Assembly (NCBI GenBank): GCA_032622095.1
Contig: CP136069.1
Span: forward strand, 157,283,043-157,347,042
Reading direction: 5' to 3'
Source of the DNA: Siphonodentalium dalli
Lineage: Eukaryota > Mollusca > Scaphopoda > Gadilida > Siphonodentaliidae
DNA length: 64,000 nt
Positions within the stretch are counted from its first letter, which is position 1, and each line of letters starts with the position of its first letter. Position numbers and translations under genes: made by a program. This document shows, piece after piece, positions 63,945 through 64,000 of the stretch. The notes under the pieces were generated by a model. It had not been told where the DNA came from, searched no databases, and was given only the letters and a program-made list of their open reading frames with translations.

Positions 63945-64000
63945 GTAAGTTTTCTCAAAATAAGAAAACACCCAGTAATGGGGAATTTGTATCATTAGCC

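Overview
This window is animal nuclear DNA: AT-rich, intron-dense, full of short palindromic transposons. It carries an internal part of one very large gene on the + strand, the orthologue of the giant N-recognin E3/E4 ubiquitin ligase UBR4 (p600; Drosophila poe/pushover). I could place 34 consecutive exons (151-63944). They join in one open frame of 3922 nt, about 1307 residues, roughly a quarter of the ~5200-residue protein. The gene runs off both ends of the window. Identification rests on the UBR-box zinc finger (exons 16-17) and on a long, nearly unbroken match to the vertebrate protein downstream of it (exons 18-34). Introns carrying 'Latin-square' like repeats with Gtccgtccgtc tracts and the phrase 'agagttatggccct' suggest an invertebrate, most likely a mollusc; this is inference, not proof.

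Layout. 151-20628: exons 1-15, helical-repeat region upstream of the UBR box, ending in an acidic linker. 22526-24119: exons 16-17, the UBR box. 24120-43103: one 19-kb intron made almost wholly of repeats and dead transposons. 43104-45930: Ser-rich and helical linker (exons 18-20), including a 33-nt look-alike of the 30-nt exon 19. 46958-60261: exons 21-32, a beta-propeller-like region. 62965-63944: exons 33-34, the start of a beta-sandwich-like segment; the gene continues beyond the window.

No other intact gene was found. Intronic tenants include a decayed ZNF862/KIAA1586-like hAT transposon inserted in a foldback repeat (intron 7), a GIY-YIG fragment of a Penelope-like element (intron 8), non-autonomous hAT elements with perfect 8-bp target duplications (10414-11500 and 29894-31038), a recurrent TTAA-flanked (piggyBac-type) MITE built of two inverted hairpins (about ten copies), near-perfect hairpin MITEs at 39714-39917 and 43320-43532, a short TTAA palindrome at 54746, and several diverged tandem or dispersed families. 

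Most interesting candidates: the duplicated mini-exon in front of exon 19; a strong unlisted exon-like segment at 58704-58837 that would act as a poison exon; an unknown acidic ORF pair between two 95-bp direct repeats (32138-33262); and splice acceptors of exons 32 and 34 that each sit about 10 bp after the end of the same repeat family. Exon edges were assigned by eye from AG/GT sites and frame continuity, without transcripts.
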